Part shown: piece after piece, positions 51,502-61,055 of the stretch
Layout of the letters: the number at the start of each line of letters is the position of its first letter
Position numbering within the stretch: the first letter of the stretch is position 1
NCBI GenBank assembly: GCA_964419055.1
Contig: CAYQNU010000007.1
Coordinates: forward strand, 120,119 to 184,118
Direction: 5' to 3'
Length of the DNA stretch: 64,000 bases
From: CAYQNU01 sp964419055
GTDB taxonomy: Bacteria; Bacteroidota; Bacteroidia; Flavobacteriales_D; Parvicellaceae
Notes under the pieces: generated by a model
Told to the model about the DNA's origin: nothing
The model's input: only the letters and a program-made list of their open reading frames with translations
The model's database searches: none
Position numbers and translations under genes: made by a program

Positions 51502-54500
51502 ATGTTAAAGAATAGATTTTTTGGATTAATGATAAGTTGTTTACTCACAACTATTTCTTTTGCTCAAGCCGTTTGGGGACCTCCGTCATCATTTGGAGCA
51601 TCAAACTATCTTCCAAATACGATGAATGACGTTTATTATACTTCTCCTAATGATGTTTGGGTTGTAGGAAATCAGGGAATTATTTTGAAATCAGTGGATG
51701 CAGGTCAAACTTGGATTGATATTCCATCTGGAGTACAAACAAATTTATACGGTATAAATTTTTCATCCGCCACTAATGGAATTATTGTAGGCGATTTAGG
51801 AACTGTTTTGACAACAGCAGATGGTGGCGCAACTTGGGTTAGTAAAAATATACAAGATGTAACTTTATTGTTTGATGCTCAAATTTTGACACCTTTAGAT
51901 ATTATTGTCGTTGGACAAAGTGGAAAAATATACAAAACCACTGATGGTGGTGATAATTGGTCAACTATCCCTTCAGGATATCTATCAAGTTTGAATGGAA
52001 TCGATTTTACATCAGCAACTCATGGTTTAATTGTCGGTGATGATGGAACCATTTTATACACTATAAATGGAGGTTCATCTTGGTTGCCAAGATCTTCTGG
52101 TATTTTTCAAAAAATATACGATATTCAATATGTAAGTGCTACCGAAGCATGGGCAGTAGGTCAATCTGGAAAAATACTTGTAACAACCGATGGGGGAGCT
52201 ACTTGGTCAGAGCAAAATTCTTTAACAAGTTCAGATTTGTTAGGTTTATATATGTTAGATAATTTAAATGGCTGGGCTGTAGGTTCGTTAGGTACATTTT
52301 TGTATACTATAGACGGTGGAATAACTTGGGATGGAGTAGGTATAAGCACTACGAAAGATTTAAAAGCCATTCATTTTAGTTCAGCATTGGACGCTTGTTT
52401 GGTTGGTGCTTCAAATTATGTTGCTGTTACAGCTGATGCAGGTTTCAATTGGGATGTTAAAATAGAATCCTCCATTGCAGTGGGTACTTTGAGCTCAATT
52501 CATTTTGAAACGCCTACTTTAGCATGGGTGGCAGGTGAGAACGGAAAAGTAATTCAAACAACAGATGGTGGTTTTAATTGGCTAGATTTATCAACTTCAT
52601 CTTCAGAATTTTTGACTTCAATATATTTTATTGATAATTTAAATGGTTGGGTTTGTGGTACAAATGGGGCAATTTTTAGTACGCTTGATGGGGGTACAAC
52701 TTGGACAGATTATTCAATTGCTTTAGGACCCAATTTTAACAAGATTTTTTTTACTTCTCAAACGACAGGGTGGATTATTAGTACATCAGGTGAAATTTTT
52801 AAATCAATTGATGGAGGTCAAAATTGGACCCTTCAAACTTCGGGTACAGCCCAAATTTTATGGGATTCGTATTTTGTTGATGACATGACAGGTTGGATTT
52901 CAGGATCAGCAGGAATTATTTTGCATACAACTGATGGTGGTGCAAATTGGACACCTCAAACAACGGGAACTACCGAACCGCTATCAGGTATTTATTTTAT
53001 AAGTGCACTTGAAGGTTGGGCAGTGGGTGGATTAGGTTCTATTTTACATACAATAGATGGGGGTGTAAACTGGGTGCCTCAAACTTCTGGAACGGTAAAC
53101 AATTTGAGAACGGTAAATTTCATTTCACAATCTGAAGGCTGGGCAGGTGGATTTGCTGGTACTTTAGTAAGAACCATTGATGGTGGCGCAAACTGGACCG
53201 TACAAAATCCAAATTCTGTTGCTTCAATTTTTGATGTTGTGATGACTTCATCCATTACAGGAATGTTGGTTGGGAATCAAGGAACTATTAGACTTTATCA
53301 ATGTGCAACTCCTGAACCTACTGGTAATATATCTCAAACATTGTGTTATGGATCTACCATAAGTGATTTGATGATTGCAGGGTCTGATATTACTTGGTAT
53401 GCCAATGCAATTGGAGGCACACCATTGACTGTTGGCACACCTTTAATAAATGGAACATCTTATTTTGCCTCACAGACCATAGAGGGATGCGAAAGTGAAG
53501 ATCGTTTGGAAGTAATTGTCACTATAGATAATGGCCCTCTTGCTCCTAGTGGAGACGCATTACAGTCATTTTGTTTTTCTGCAACATTAGCTGATTTACA
53601 AGCAAGCGGAACATCGATAGAATGGTATGATTTAGCAGTAGGTGGAAATATACTTACCCCAGAAACACCTTTACAAGATGGAGTTCAATATTTTGCAGCT
53701 CAAGCATCAAGTGGATGTATTAGTCAAAATAGATTAGCAGTTGAAGCAGAAGTTTTGAATCAAGGAAATGACATTATCTTGACGGTTACACCAACCGATG
53801 CCACTTGTACCAACAATTCGGGTATTGCAAGTGTTAATGCAACTGGAGGAACTGCCCCACTAAATTATTTGTGGGATAATGGAAGTCAATCCACCACTAC
53901 AGCTAATCTTTCTGCTGGAATACATTATATAAATGTAACAGACAATTTAGGATGTGCTGCATTAGCTTCTTTTGTAGTGAATGCTGCAAGCGGTCCAGCA
54001 GTCATACTTGATAGTAAGATAGACAATTTATGTGCAGGAGATCAAAATGGCTCTATATCAATATCAGTTAATGGGGGACAAGCGCCTTATACCTATCAAT
54101 GGAGCAATAATGCCATAATTCAAGATATAACAAATTTAGCTTATGGTTGTTATGAAGTGTTGGTTACAGATGCAAATGGATGTCAAACAGCTGACGTATA
54201 TTTTATTAATGAACCTTCTCCTATTTTTGTAAATCATCAAATAAATTCTTCAACTTGTTTAAATGCTGATGGAGCTATTCAATTAGTTGTTGGAGGAGGA
54301 ATTTCGCCTTATACGTATTCTTGGAGCAATGGAGCAACAACTCAAAATATTTCGTCTTTATCGAGTGCCATTTATGGTGTTATAGTTGAAGATGCAAATG
54401 GGTGTGAATGGGAAAGTAGTTATGCACTAAATGACGTTGAGGGAGTTTTGATACAATTGGATAGTGTAATAAATGATGATTGCATCGCTTCAACAGGAAG

Positions 54501-55482
54501 TATCTACATTCAGACAACAGGAACTAATAACTCTTATTTGTGGAGTAATAATGGTACAACAGAAGATTTATTGAACGTTGCTGGAGGAACATATACTATA
54601 AAAGTAACAAGTCCAGATGGCTGTATTTCAAATGAAGTTTTCTCTATAAATCCTAATGCTACCGATAATCAAACAATATGTATTATTACAGTGGATGAAA
54701 CTTCCCAAAATAATGTATTGGTTTGGGAAAAAGAGGTAACCAATGATATAAATAGCTACAAAATTTATCGAGAAAGCTGTCAATTGGGGGTTTACCATTT
54801 AATACATACTCAATCATATTCAGATGAATCACTTTTTGAAGATCTTTTTGCTGATACAGAAAATAGAGGCTGGAGATATAAAATAAGTGCGGTAAATACT
54901 TGTGGAATAGAATCAGAATTGAGTGATGCACATCGACCAATCCACCTTATGATGACTGAAAATTCTGGAACCTATAACTTAGTTTGGACAGATTATGAAG
55001 GGTTTTCGGTATTCACTCACGATGTATATCGTAATTCGGATCAGCTAGGAGTAGAATTGGTAACGTCTGCATCCCAAGGAACAAACACTGCATCTGATAC
55101 ACCTCCATTATTAACTAATTTAAAGTATTATGTAATTGCTGACCCAGGATTTACTTGTTCATCTTCAAGGGCCAATATCAATACCTCACGTTCAAATACC
55201 AAAGGAAGTATTGCCGCACCTGTTGATGGAATTTTGGAAGTTTCTGATGATAACATTTCAGTATTCCCCAACCCAACATCGAATATTTTGTATGTTGATT
55301 TTCCAAGTCAACTTATTGGGAATACCTATACTCTTACTAACACAGTTGGGCAAATAATATTAGTAAATACAATTATTTCGTCTCGAGAAGAAATTTCTTT
55401 AAAAGATTTTTCAAACGGAATTTATTATTTGCAAATTGCATCTAATTCAGGGCTTATTACCAAAAAAATGGTGAAGAACTAA
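51502..55482 (+). CDS. Large T9SS-secreted double Ycf48-like propeller protein
   Basis: A 1326-residue secreted protein. The signal peptide (MLKNRFFGLMISCLLTTISF, cleaved near 'AQAV') is followed by 14 consecutive Ycf48/BNR-like blades to about residue 610, each ending like 'KTTDGGDNW' ('LKSVDAGQTW', 'LTTADGGATW', 'YKTTDGGDNW' and so on; the last is a closing half blade). Fourteen equals two seven-bladed propellers. Next come two Ig-like domains (~612-755, 'ITWYANAIGGTPLTVG', 'IEWYDLAVGGNILTPE'), four SprB-type repeats (~765-1060, 'PYTYQWSNNA', 'PYTYSWSNGATTQNIS'), a fibronectin-like region and a T9SS sorting domain ('ISVFPNPTSNILYVDF'). SprB is the gliding adhesin, so a surface adhesin role is plausible. 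Confidence 0.9.
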   Translation: MLKNRFFGLMISCLLTTISFAQAVWGPPSSFGASNYLPNTMNDVYYTSPNDVWVVGNQGIILKSVDAGQTWIDIPSGVQTNLYGINFSSATNGIIVGDLGTVLTTADGGATWVSKNIQDVTLLFDAQILTPLDIIVVGQSGKIYKTTDGGDNWSTIPSGYLSSLNGIDFTSATHGLIVGDDGTILYTINGGSSWLPRSSGIFQKIYDIQYVSATEAWAVGQSGKILVTTDGGATWSEQNSLTSSDLLGLYMLDNLNGWAVGSLGTFLYTIDGGITWDGVGISTTKDLKAIHFSSALDACLVGASNYVAVTADAGFNWDVKIESSIAVGTLSSIHFETPTLAWVAGENGKVIQTTDGGFNWLDLSTSSSEFLTSIYFIDNLNGWVCGTNGAIFSTLDGGTTWTDYSIALGPNFNKIFFTSQTTGWIISTSGEIFKSIDGGQNWTLQTSGTAQILWDSYFVDDMTGWISGSAGIILHTTDGGANWTPQTTGTTEPLSGIYFISALEGWAVGGLGSILHTIDGGVNWVPQTSGTVNNLRTVNFISQSEGWAGGFAGTLVRTIDGGANWTVQNPNSVASIFDVVMTSSITGMLVGNQGTIRLYQCATPEPTGNISQTLCYGSTISDLMIAGSDITWYANAIGGTPLTVGTPLINGTSYFASQTIEGCESEDRLEVIVTIDNGPLAPSGDALQSFCFSATLADLQASGTSIEWYDLAVGGNILTPETPLQDGVQYFAAQASSGCISQNRLAVEAEVLNQGNDIILTVTPTDATCTNNSGIASVNATGGTAPLNYLWDNGSQSTTTANLSAGIHYINVTDNLGCAALASFVVNAASGPAVILDSKIDNLCAGDQNGSISISVNGGQAPYTYQWSNNAIIQDITNLAYGCYEVLVTDANGCQTADVYFINEPSPIFVNHQINSSTCLNADGAIQLVVGGGISPYTYSWSNGATTQNISSLSSAIYGVIVEDANGCEWESSYALNDVEGVLIQLDSVINDDCIASTGSIYIQTTGTNNSYLWSNNGTTEDLLNVAGGTYTIKVTSPDGCISNEVFSINPNATDNQTICIITVDETSQNNVLVWEKEVTNDINSYKIYRESCQLGVYHLIHTQSYSDESLFEDLFADTENRGWRYKISAVNTCGIESELSDAHRPIHLMMTENSGTYNLVWTDYEGFSVFTHDVYRNSDQLGVELVTSASQGTNTASDTPPLLTNLKYYVIADPGFTCSSSRANINTSRSNTKGSIAAPVDGILEVSDDNISVFPNPTSNILYVDFPSQLIGNTYTLTNTVGQIILVNTIISSREEISLKDFSNGIYYLQIASNSGLITKKMVKN

Positions 55483-55501
55483 AATCACATTTTTATAATA
55501 T

Positions 55502-55535
55502 GAGCTACTTTACGTGTTAAGGTAGCTCTTTTTTT
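55502..55535 (+). terminator. Rho-independent terminator of the 51502 gene
   Basis: A 10-bp stem (GAGCTACTTT/AAGGTAGCTC) with a 7-nt loop and seven T, 19 bp past the stop codon. It differs in sequence from the array terminator. Confidence 0.85.
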
Positions 55536-55673
55536 ATCATAGTAAGAGCTGAATAAAAACTTAATACTATGTAAGTTTTTAAAAGTCAAAACAAACGAAA
55601 GATTTATTTCAATAGAATTGATAGGATAAGTTTCAAAAGCTATTTGTTGTTATCGAAGAATTGAAAATATAAG

Positions 55674-55712
55674 TTAAATGCGAATACCTTTGATGCAAAC
55701 GTCATCGATTCC
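55674..55712 (-). pseudogene. Second copy of the phosphatase C-terminal tail
   Basis: Read on the minus strand this gives 'GIDDVCIKGIRI' and a stop. The real end of the adjacent gene reads 'VDDVCIIGVRL' and a stop 92 bp away. The two DNA stretches match at about 70% of positions. It is either a remnant of a tandem phosphatase paralogue or the original tail displaced by an inserted repeat. Confidence 0.45.
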
Positions 55713-55765
55713 GTTTCGTTTCACTACACGAGGCTCTATTCCGTCAAGCATTCTAGTTCGTCCTC
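55713..55765. repeat. Spacer between the two phosphatase tails
   Basis: CGTTTCGTTTCACTACACGA and TCTAGTTCGTCCTCCTAAAG-type words, more G+C-rich than the surroundings, fill the stretch between the real stop codon and the tail copy. They resemble dispersed Bacteroidota spacer elements; no gene seen. Confidence 0.35.
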
Positions 55766-58700
55766 CTAAAGTCGGACTCCTATAATGCAGACATCATCGA
55801 CTTGTTCTTGGTCTGCTTTCCAATTGTTGAACTCAGTAATTAATTTTGATTTTTGTTCATGCATCGATAAAGGAGCAATTTGAATCAATAATTCTTTCAA
55901 TGCTTTGTACATATATTTTTTTCCTTTTGGACCTCCAAATTGATCAGGCATACCGTCTGTTAAGGTATAAATAATATCACCTTTTTGTAAATTAAATGAT
56001 TGTTTGGTGAAGGACTCTGAGTCTCTATCATGTTTGCCAACAGGCATTTTGTCGGGTTTAAATTCAATTAATTCTCCATTTCTGAATATCCAAACGGGGT
56101 TGTTTGCGGCAGCAAATTCGATTTTATTATTTTCCAAATCAAAACAAACAATACTGCAATCCATACCGTCTTTACCCCCTTCTTCACTTCCATCATTGGC
56201 TAAGGTATCTTTAATTATTTTTCGGGTATTGTTCAAAATTTCGTGAGGTTCGCATAAACCCTTTCCAACTACCGATTCTTTCAAGCTATTCATATTGAGC
56301 ATACTCATAATAGCACCGGGCACACCATGACCTGTACTATCTGCATTCACAAATGCTAAATTTCCATTATTTAAGAGCGATGCCCAATAAAAATCTCCAC
56401 TAACTACATCTTTTGGTTGAAAGAAGATGAAATATTCATTTAAATACTTCGATAACAACCGTTCATTAGCCAATAAAGAACGTTGAATACGCTCTGCATA
56501 ATTGATTGAATCTGAAATTTCTTTATTTTTTTCTTCAACTAAATGCCGTTGTGCTTCCGCTTCATTTTTTTGCAAAACCACCTCTGCTGTTCGCTCTTCT
56601 ACTTGTTGTTCCAATTCCTGCTGACGCACCAAAAGTGCTTTTGTTCGCCATTTAAATACCCCATAAATTAATAAACCTAAGACAATGAATACGGTTATAC
56701 GGAACCACCAAGTTTGCCAAAAAGGAGGATTTATAATTACTTCAATCGTTAGAATATTTTCACTTTCTACACCATAACTATCAATGGCTTTTACTTTAAA
56801 AAGATAATTTCCAGGTGGTATATTAGAATACAAAACTTCATTTTTTTCTGTCCAAGGTGACCAATCTGAATCAAACCCTTCTAAAATATAACTGTATTTT
56901 ACATCGTTGAGCGTTACACAAGTATATTCAAAAGTTAGGTGATTGTCGAGATAGGATAAGTTTAAAGCACTAGGGTTTCCTAATTCATCAAAGCGAGTAT
57001 AACCTTTTTTTGCCCAATCTACAACATCAAAAAACAACCGGATACTTTTTGAAATAATAATTGGTTTTATATTTTTATCTACTTCAACATCCGTTTCTAA
57101 CATATATAGTCCTTCATTCGTACCAGCCCACATGTTAGTACCGTCAAAAATTAGTGCGTTTTGGTTGACCTCTTCGGTAACCAAACCATTACTGGAATTT
57201 AAGGAAATAAGCGATATGATTTCATTTTTTTGGTTAAAGCTAATTTTATTAATTCCTTTATCCGTACCAATCCAACAATTGTTGTTGTTATCAAAAGCTA
57301 TAGCATTTACTAGATTGGATAAAAGGCCCTCTTTTTTTGTATAGTGATAAAATTTTTGCCCATCATAAATCGTTAAACCTCCATTTTTATTTCCAAAATA
57401 AATCAACCCATTTTTATCTTCTGAAATACTGAGTACGGTTTCATCATTTAATTGATCTTTTTTTGTATAGGGTATAAAGTTTTTCCCATCATACTTCAGC
57501 AAACCATATTGATTTATACTGACCCATAAATTATCTTTAGAATCATTATACAAGGTCATAATATTATTGGAAGGTAAAAAATTGTTTTTGTCGAAACGAA
57601 GAGTGTCGGTACCATCGATTAAAAATAACCCATTTCCAAAGCAACTCAACCAAATTCTGTTTTTTGAATCCAATTGAATATTGAATAAATTTTCTATATT
57701 ATCGTTTAACAAAGAGGTTATTTCCTTTTGAAAAACAAATTCTTTTCCAATGATTTTAAAAATGGTAATATTATACGGTGTTGAAATCCATAATTCATTA
57801 TTTATAATTTTTAATCCTGTAATCAATTGGCCTTCCAAGGCAGGATGATTAAATATTCCAATTTCAGAAAGTTTATTTTTATTGATGCTGTTTACACCTT
57901 TTCCATTGGTCCCAACAATTAGTTGGTTATTAGGCGTAAGAAATAAGGAGGATATTGCTTTACTCGATAAACCAACATTTTCATTGAAAGTATAAATCGG
58001 TTCTTTTTGCAAACAATTTATTCCAAATTCGGAGGTGAGCCATAGATTTCCAAATTTGTCATAACTTCCAGAATAAATGTCATTAGACAATAAACCTTGT
58101 GAAGAAGTTAAGAGGGAATATTTCTTTTCTTTAATGGAATACTTAACAAACTCATTTCTAGTTAAAATTCCCAATTCACTGCCATTTACTAAAATAGCGT
58201 TCACCCAAGCTGCTGATAATTCAGGGATCAAAAGAGGGGTGAATTTTTCATTATAATGACAAACAATGCCAAACTCAGTAGTACCAATTAAAAGGGTGTC
58301 GCCAATTACATTTAATGACTCGATGTAATTGTCCATAATACCATTTGAAACATCAAAATAGGTTTGTTTTCCTTCATGAAATTTCACTAAGCCATTACCC
58401 CAAGTTCCAAACCATATAGCCCCATCTTTTGTTTGAGCTATGCTGTAAGCAATAGTTTTGGTTTTAAAATAACCTTTTTCATCCACAAATTCTACAAACT
58501 TATCCTTTTCAAAGTAGGCTAAACCTTTTTGAGTGCAAGCCCACAACTTATTATCCTTATCAACAAAGAGCATCCGAATGTCATCACTAGGTAATCCATC
58601 TTTAGTGGAATAAAATGTGAATTTTTGATTGTTGTATGAAAGTATCCCATGACCAACTGTTCCAATCCAAATGGTTTTATTGTGATCTTGAACAATATGC

Positions 58701-58948
58701 GAGGCGTCAATCCCTTGTATTTCAGAAAATTTATCAAATTTATCAAATAATTTCCCATCAAAAAAGCAAATCCCATTTTGAGTTGCAAACCACATTCTTC
58801 CTAAATGATCTTCAAATGTGGCTTTAACTAAATTACTCGGTAATCCTTGTTTTGTTGTAAAATGACGTATATTATGCTCTTGAGCTTGAGCCAAAAAGCC
58901 CAAATTAATAAGTACATATATAACTAAATATTTAGTGAAACTTTTCAA
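55766..58948 (-). CDS. Propeller-sensor SpoIIE-type serine phosphatase
   Basis: A 1060-residue membrane protein. The signal peptide ends 'FLAQAQE'. About 690 residues of two-component-propeller repeats follow ('GLPSNLVKATFEDHLGRMWF', 'DHNKTIWIGTVGHGILSY', 'DKDNKLWACTQKGLAYF' and more), predicting a double seven-bladed propeller as in hybrid two-component sensors. Then a Y_Y_Y domain (~720-785), one membrane helix ('WFRITVFIVLGLLIYGVFKW'), a coiled coil ('QQELEQQVEERTAEVVLQKN'), and a PP2C/SpoIIE phosphatase with 'GDFYWASL' and 'NADSTGHGVPGAIMSMLNMN'. It probably dephosphorylates an anti-sigma-factor antagonist in response to an extracellular signal. No partner-switch genes are adjacent. Confidence 0.92.
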   Translation of the reverse strand: MKSFTKYLVIYVLINLGFLAQAQEHNIRHFTTKQGLPSNLVKATFEDHLGRMWFATQNGICFFDGKLFDKFDKFSEIQGIDASHIVQDHNKTIWIGTVGHGILSYNNQKFTFYSTKDGLPSDDIRMLFVDKDNKLWACTQKGLAYFEKDKFVEFVDEKGYFKTKTIAYSIAQTKDGAIWFGTWGNGLVKFHEGKQTYFDVSNGIMDNYIESLNVIGDTLLIGTTEFGIVCHYNEKFTPLLIPELSAAWVNAILVNGSELGILTRNEFVKYSIKEKKYSLLTSSQGLLSNDIYSGSYDKFGNLWLTSEFGINCLQKEPIYTFNENVGLSSKAISSLFLTPNNQLIVGTNGKGVNSINKNKLSEIGIFNHPALEGQLITGLKIINNELWISTPYNITIFKIIGKEFVFQKEITSLLNDNIENLFNIQLDSKNRIWLSCFGNGLFLIDGTDTLRFDKNNFLPSNNIMTLYNDSKDNLWVSINQYGLLKYDGKNFIPYTKKDQLNDETVLSISEDKNGLIYFGNKNGGLTIYDGQKFYHYTKKEGLLSNLVNAIAFDNNNNCWIGTDKGINKISFNQKNEIISLISLNSSNGLVTEEVNQNALIFDGTNMWAGTNEGLYMLETDVEVDKNIKPIIISKSIRLFFDVVDWAKKGYTRFDELGNPSALNLSYLDNHLTFEYTCVTLNDVKYSYILEGFDSDWSPWTEKNEVLYSNIPPGNYLFKVKAIDSYGVESENILTIEVIINPPFWQTWWFRITVFIVLGLLIYGVFKWRTKALLVRQQELEQQVEERTAEVVLQKNEAEAQRHLVEEKNKEISDSINYAERIQRSLLANERLLSKYLNEYFIFFQPKDVVSGDFYWASLLNNGNLAFVNADSTGHGVPGAIMSMLNMNSLKESVVGKGLCEPHEILNNTRKIIKDTLANDGSEEGGKDGMDCSIVCFDLENNKIEFAAANNPVWIFRNGELIEFKPDKMPVGKHDRDSESFTKQSFNLQKGDIIYTLTDGMPDQFGGPKGKKYMYKALKELLIQIAPLSMHEQKSKLITEFNNWKADQEQVDDVCIIGVRL

Positions 58949-58986
58949 ATTTACTCGTAGATGTGAAATAATGATTTTACGTTTAT

Positions 58987-59319
58987 TTAATCTTTCTGTG
59001 CTTTAAAACCCTGACTGTGAAAAGTTGGTTCACAATCATTTCTATGTGAAATAGTAATTAATAATTCGGTCCCTTCAGCAAATCCATATTCACTTGGATT
59101 GAATTCAACACCCCCAATTTTATAATCAGTTTTAATTTTTTTACCATTTACAGTAATATTTAATACACAAAACTGCTTTTTATTGACTACTTGAGGGTTG
59201 TTGATTTGTATTAAATTTCCGTCATATTTTCCAACAAAATAGGAGGTTTTGGGAGGTTTTGCATATGCAGAAAACAGAAGTAATCCAAAAACCATTGTGA
59301 ATATGTATTGATTTCTCAT
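58987..59319 (-). CDS. Small secreted protein of unknown function
   Basis: A 110-residue protein with a signal peptide (MRNQYIFTMVFGLLLFSAYA). The mature part has two Cys residues ('KKQFCVLNITVNGKKI' and 'SHRNDCEPTFHSQG') that could form a disulfide. Strands of alternating residues suggest a small beta-sandwich. No family recognised. It is encoded 38 bp upstream of the propeller phosphatase on the same strand, so the two are probably one operon; it could be a periplasmic partner of that sensor. Confidence 0.65.
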   Translation of the reverse strand: MRNQYIFTMVFGLLLFSAYAKPPKTSYFVGKYDGNLIQINNPQVVNKKQFCVLNITVNGKKIKTDYKIGGVEFNPSEYGFAEGTELLITISHRNDCEPTFHSQGFKAQKD

Positions 59320-59377
59320 TGTTTAACTAGGTTATTTTTAGTTGAATTTTACCGTACCAAAAGTAGTTTTTTTTTCG

Positions 59378-59977
59378 ATGCGACACAATACCAATGCAAT
59401 AGGTTTATTTCCACTCAGGTTATTTTTATTACCGGGTGATCAAACTACGCTGCATATTTTTGAACCGAGATACCTTCAATTAGTAACGGAGTGCATCAGT
59501 GAATACAAGACTTTTGGAATTCCTTATCAAACAAAAACTTCCTTGAGTGAATTTGGATCGTTGGTAACGGTAGTACAGATTATCAAAACCTATGCTAATG
59601 GCGAACTGGATGTCTTGGTTGAATGTGTACAAAACTTCAAAATAAAAAACTTTGAGGCAAAAGATGAGGTGAAATTATACCCTTGTGGAGCTATTCAAAA
59701 GGTTGAAAACACAAACTTTCTTCCTTCACCAGAATTGATGAACAGTATGAAGTTCTTTTTGGAGGCTTTAATGGAAGAAAGCGTTGATGAGGCCTTGCAT
59801 GACTGTTATTCCATTTCACATATTATTAAACTGTTAAATTTGGATGATGCCGAGAAATTTCGATTTTTGAAATATACTGAGGAGCAACAAAACACATTTT
59901 TAAGCAGAAAAGCTAAGTTTTTGACCATTTTGTTGGAGCAAGAGAAAAAAGTAGTCGATCAGTTTTACTTGAACTAA
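59378..59977 (+). CDS. Lon N-terminal substrate-binding domain protein
   Basis: A 199-residue stand-alone LON-substrate-binding domain protein. The ATG at 59378 (MRHNTNAIGLFPLRLFLLPGD) is preferred over a TTG at 59342. The start matches the family opening 'lPlFpL...lpG...l.IFEpRY' ('LFPLRLFLLPGDQTTLHIFE', then 'PRYLQLV'), and a helical C-terminal bundle follows. There is no ATPase or protease part, so it is not Lon itself; such proteins may bind misfolded or specific substrates. It is divergent from the small secreted protein gene. Confidence 0.85.
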   Translation: MRHNTNAIGLFPLRLFLLPGDQTTLHIFEPRYLQLVTECISEYKTFGIPYQTKTSLSEFGSLVTVVQIIKTYANGELDVLVECVQNFKIKNFEAKDEVKLYPCGAIQKVENTNFLPSPELMNSMKFFLEALMEESVDEALHDCYSISHIIKLLNLDDAEKFRFLKYTEEQQNTFLSRKAKFLTILLEQEKKVVDQFYLN

Positions 59978-60024
59978 TAGCTGAGACTTAAAATTTCTTA
60001 AGTAAACTTCCATTGTTTTTTTTC

Positions 60025-60032
60025 TATTTTTG
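60025..60032 (+). promoter_or_regulatory. -7 box just before the 60037 gene
   Basis: TATTTTTG matches TAnnTTTG exactly and ends only 4 bp before the ATG at 60037, so the mRNA is predicted to be leaderless or nearly so. It also rules against the upstream ATG at 60013. Confidence 0.6.
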
Positions 60033-60036
60033 TAGA

Positions 60037-60978
60037 ATGAAGTATACAAAGCAAGACTTGATAGACGTTCACGAACGCATATTACCTTATATTCATAAAA
60101 CTCCGGTTTTGTACTCAGGGTTGATGAATGCTAAAGCTCAATGTGAACTGCATTTTAAATGTGAGAATTTTCAACGAATGGGAGCCTTCAAAATGCGTGG
60201 AGCTGCTAATGCTGTTTTACAATTAACAGAAGAGCAACGAAAGGCTGGAGTAGTTACCCATTCTTCCGGTAATTTTGCTCAGGCAGTGGCTTTAGCCTGT
60301 CAATCATTAGGGGTTAAATCGTATATTGTAATGCCTGAAAATTCACCAAAGGTTAAAAAAGATGCTGTGCGCGATTATGGTGGAGAAATTATTTTGTGCG
60401 AATCCACTACGCAAGCAAGAGAAGCCGCTGCAAAAAAAATTGTTGACGAAAGAGGTGCTACTTTTTTACACCCGTTTAATCAAGAAGAGGTATATTTAGG
60501 GCAAGGAACGGCTTGTTTGGAACTTATAAATGAAATGCCTAATTTAGATATGGTAATTGCTCCTGTTGGTGGTGGAGGTCTTTTATCAGGAACGGCATTA
60601 GCTTGTAATTTATTTGCTCCAAATGCAGTAGTGTATGGGGCCGAACCGCTAAATGTAGATGATGCAAAGCGATCAATGATTTCGGGCAAAATTGAGACCA
60701 ATGCAACTACCAATACCATTGCGGATGGTTTAAGAACCCATTTAGGAGATCAAACATTTCCGATCATTTATAAATTAGTAAAAGATGTACTTACCGTTAC
60801 TGAAGATGAGATAATGGAGGCATTGAAATTAATAATGGAGCGGATGAAAATTGTGGTGGAACCTTCTAGTGCCGTGGCATTAGCAGCCATTTTGAAAAAC
60901 CCTTCCGTATTTAAAGACAAAAAAGTGGGCGTTATAATTTCTGGAGGTAATGTTGAATTAGAAAACTTGAAATTTTAG
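60037..60978 (+). CDS. Threonine dehydratase/serine racemase-like PLP enzyme
   Basis: A 313-residue fold-type II pyridoxal-phosphate enzyme. Lys52 in 'MGAFKMRGA' is the Schiff-base lysine, 'SSGNFAQAVA' binds the substrate carboxylate, and 'PVGGGGLLSG' is the phosphate-binding glycine loop. The length fits catabolic threonine dehydratase or serine racemase; it has no regulatory ACT domain, unlike biosynthetic IlvA. It probably deaminates Thr or Ser to the 2-oxo acid, or racemises Ser. The start at 60037 follows from the -7 box at 60025-60032. Confidence 0.9.
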   Translation: MKYTKQDLIDVHERILPYIHKTPVLYSGLMNAKAQCELHFKCENFQRMGAFKMRGAANAVLQLTEEQRKAGVVTHSSGNFAQAVALACQSLGVKSYIVMPENSPKVKKDAVRDYGGEIILCESTTQAREAAAKKIVDERGATFLHPFNQEEVYLGQGTACLELINEMPNLDMVIAPVGGGGLLSGTALACNLFAPNAVVYGAEPLNVDDAKRSMISGKIETNATTNTIADGLRTHLGDQTFPIIYKLVKDVLTVTEDEIMEALKLIMERMKIVVEPSSAVALAAILKNPSVFKDKKVGVIISGGNVELENLKF

Positions 60979-61016
60979 ATTTTAAAGGTAACTTTTAAGG
61001 TTACACACCAAATACC

Positions 61017-61024
61017 TATTTTTG
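61017..61024 (+). promoter_or_regulatory. -7 box upstream of the 61056 gene
   Basis: TATTTTTG matches TAnnTTTG exactly, 31 bp before the ATG at 61056. Confidence 0.55.
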
Positions 61025-61055
61025 TCGTTAACTTATATATAAAATATCATCACGT

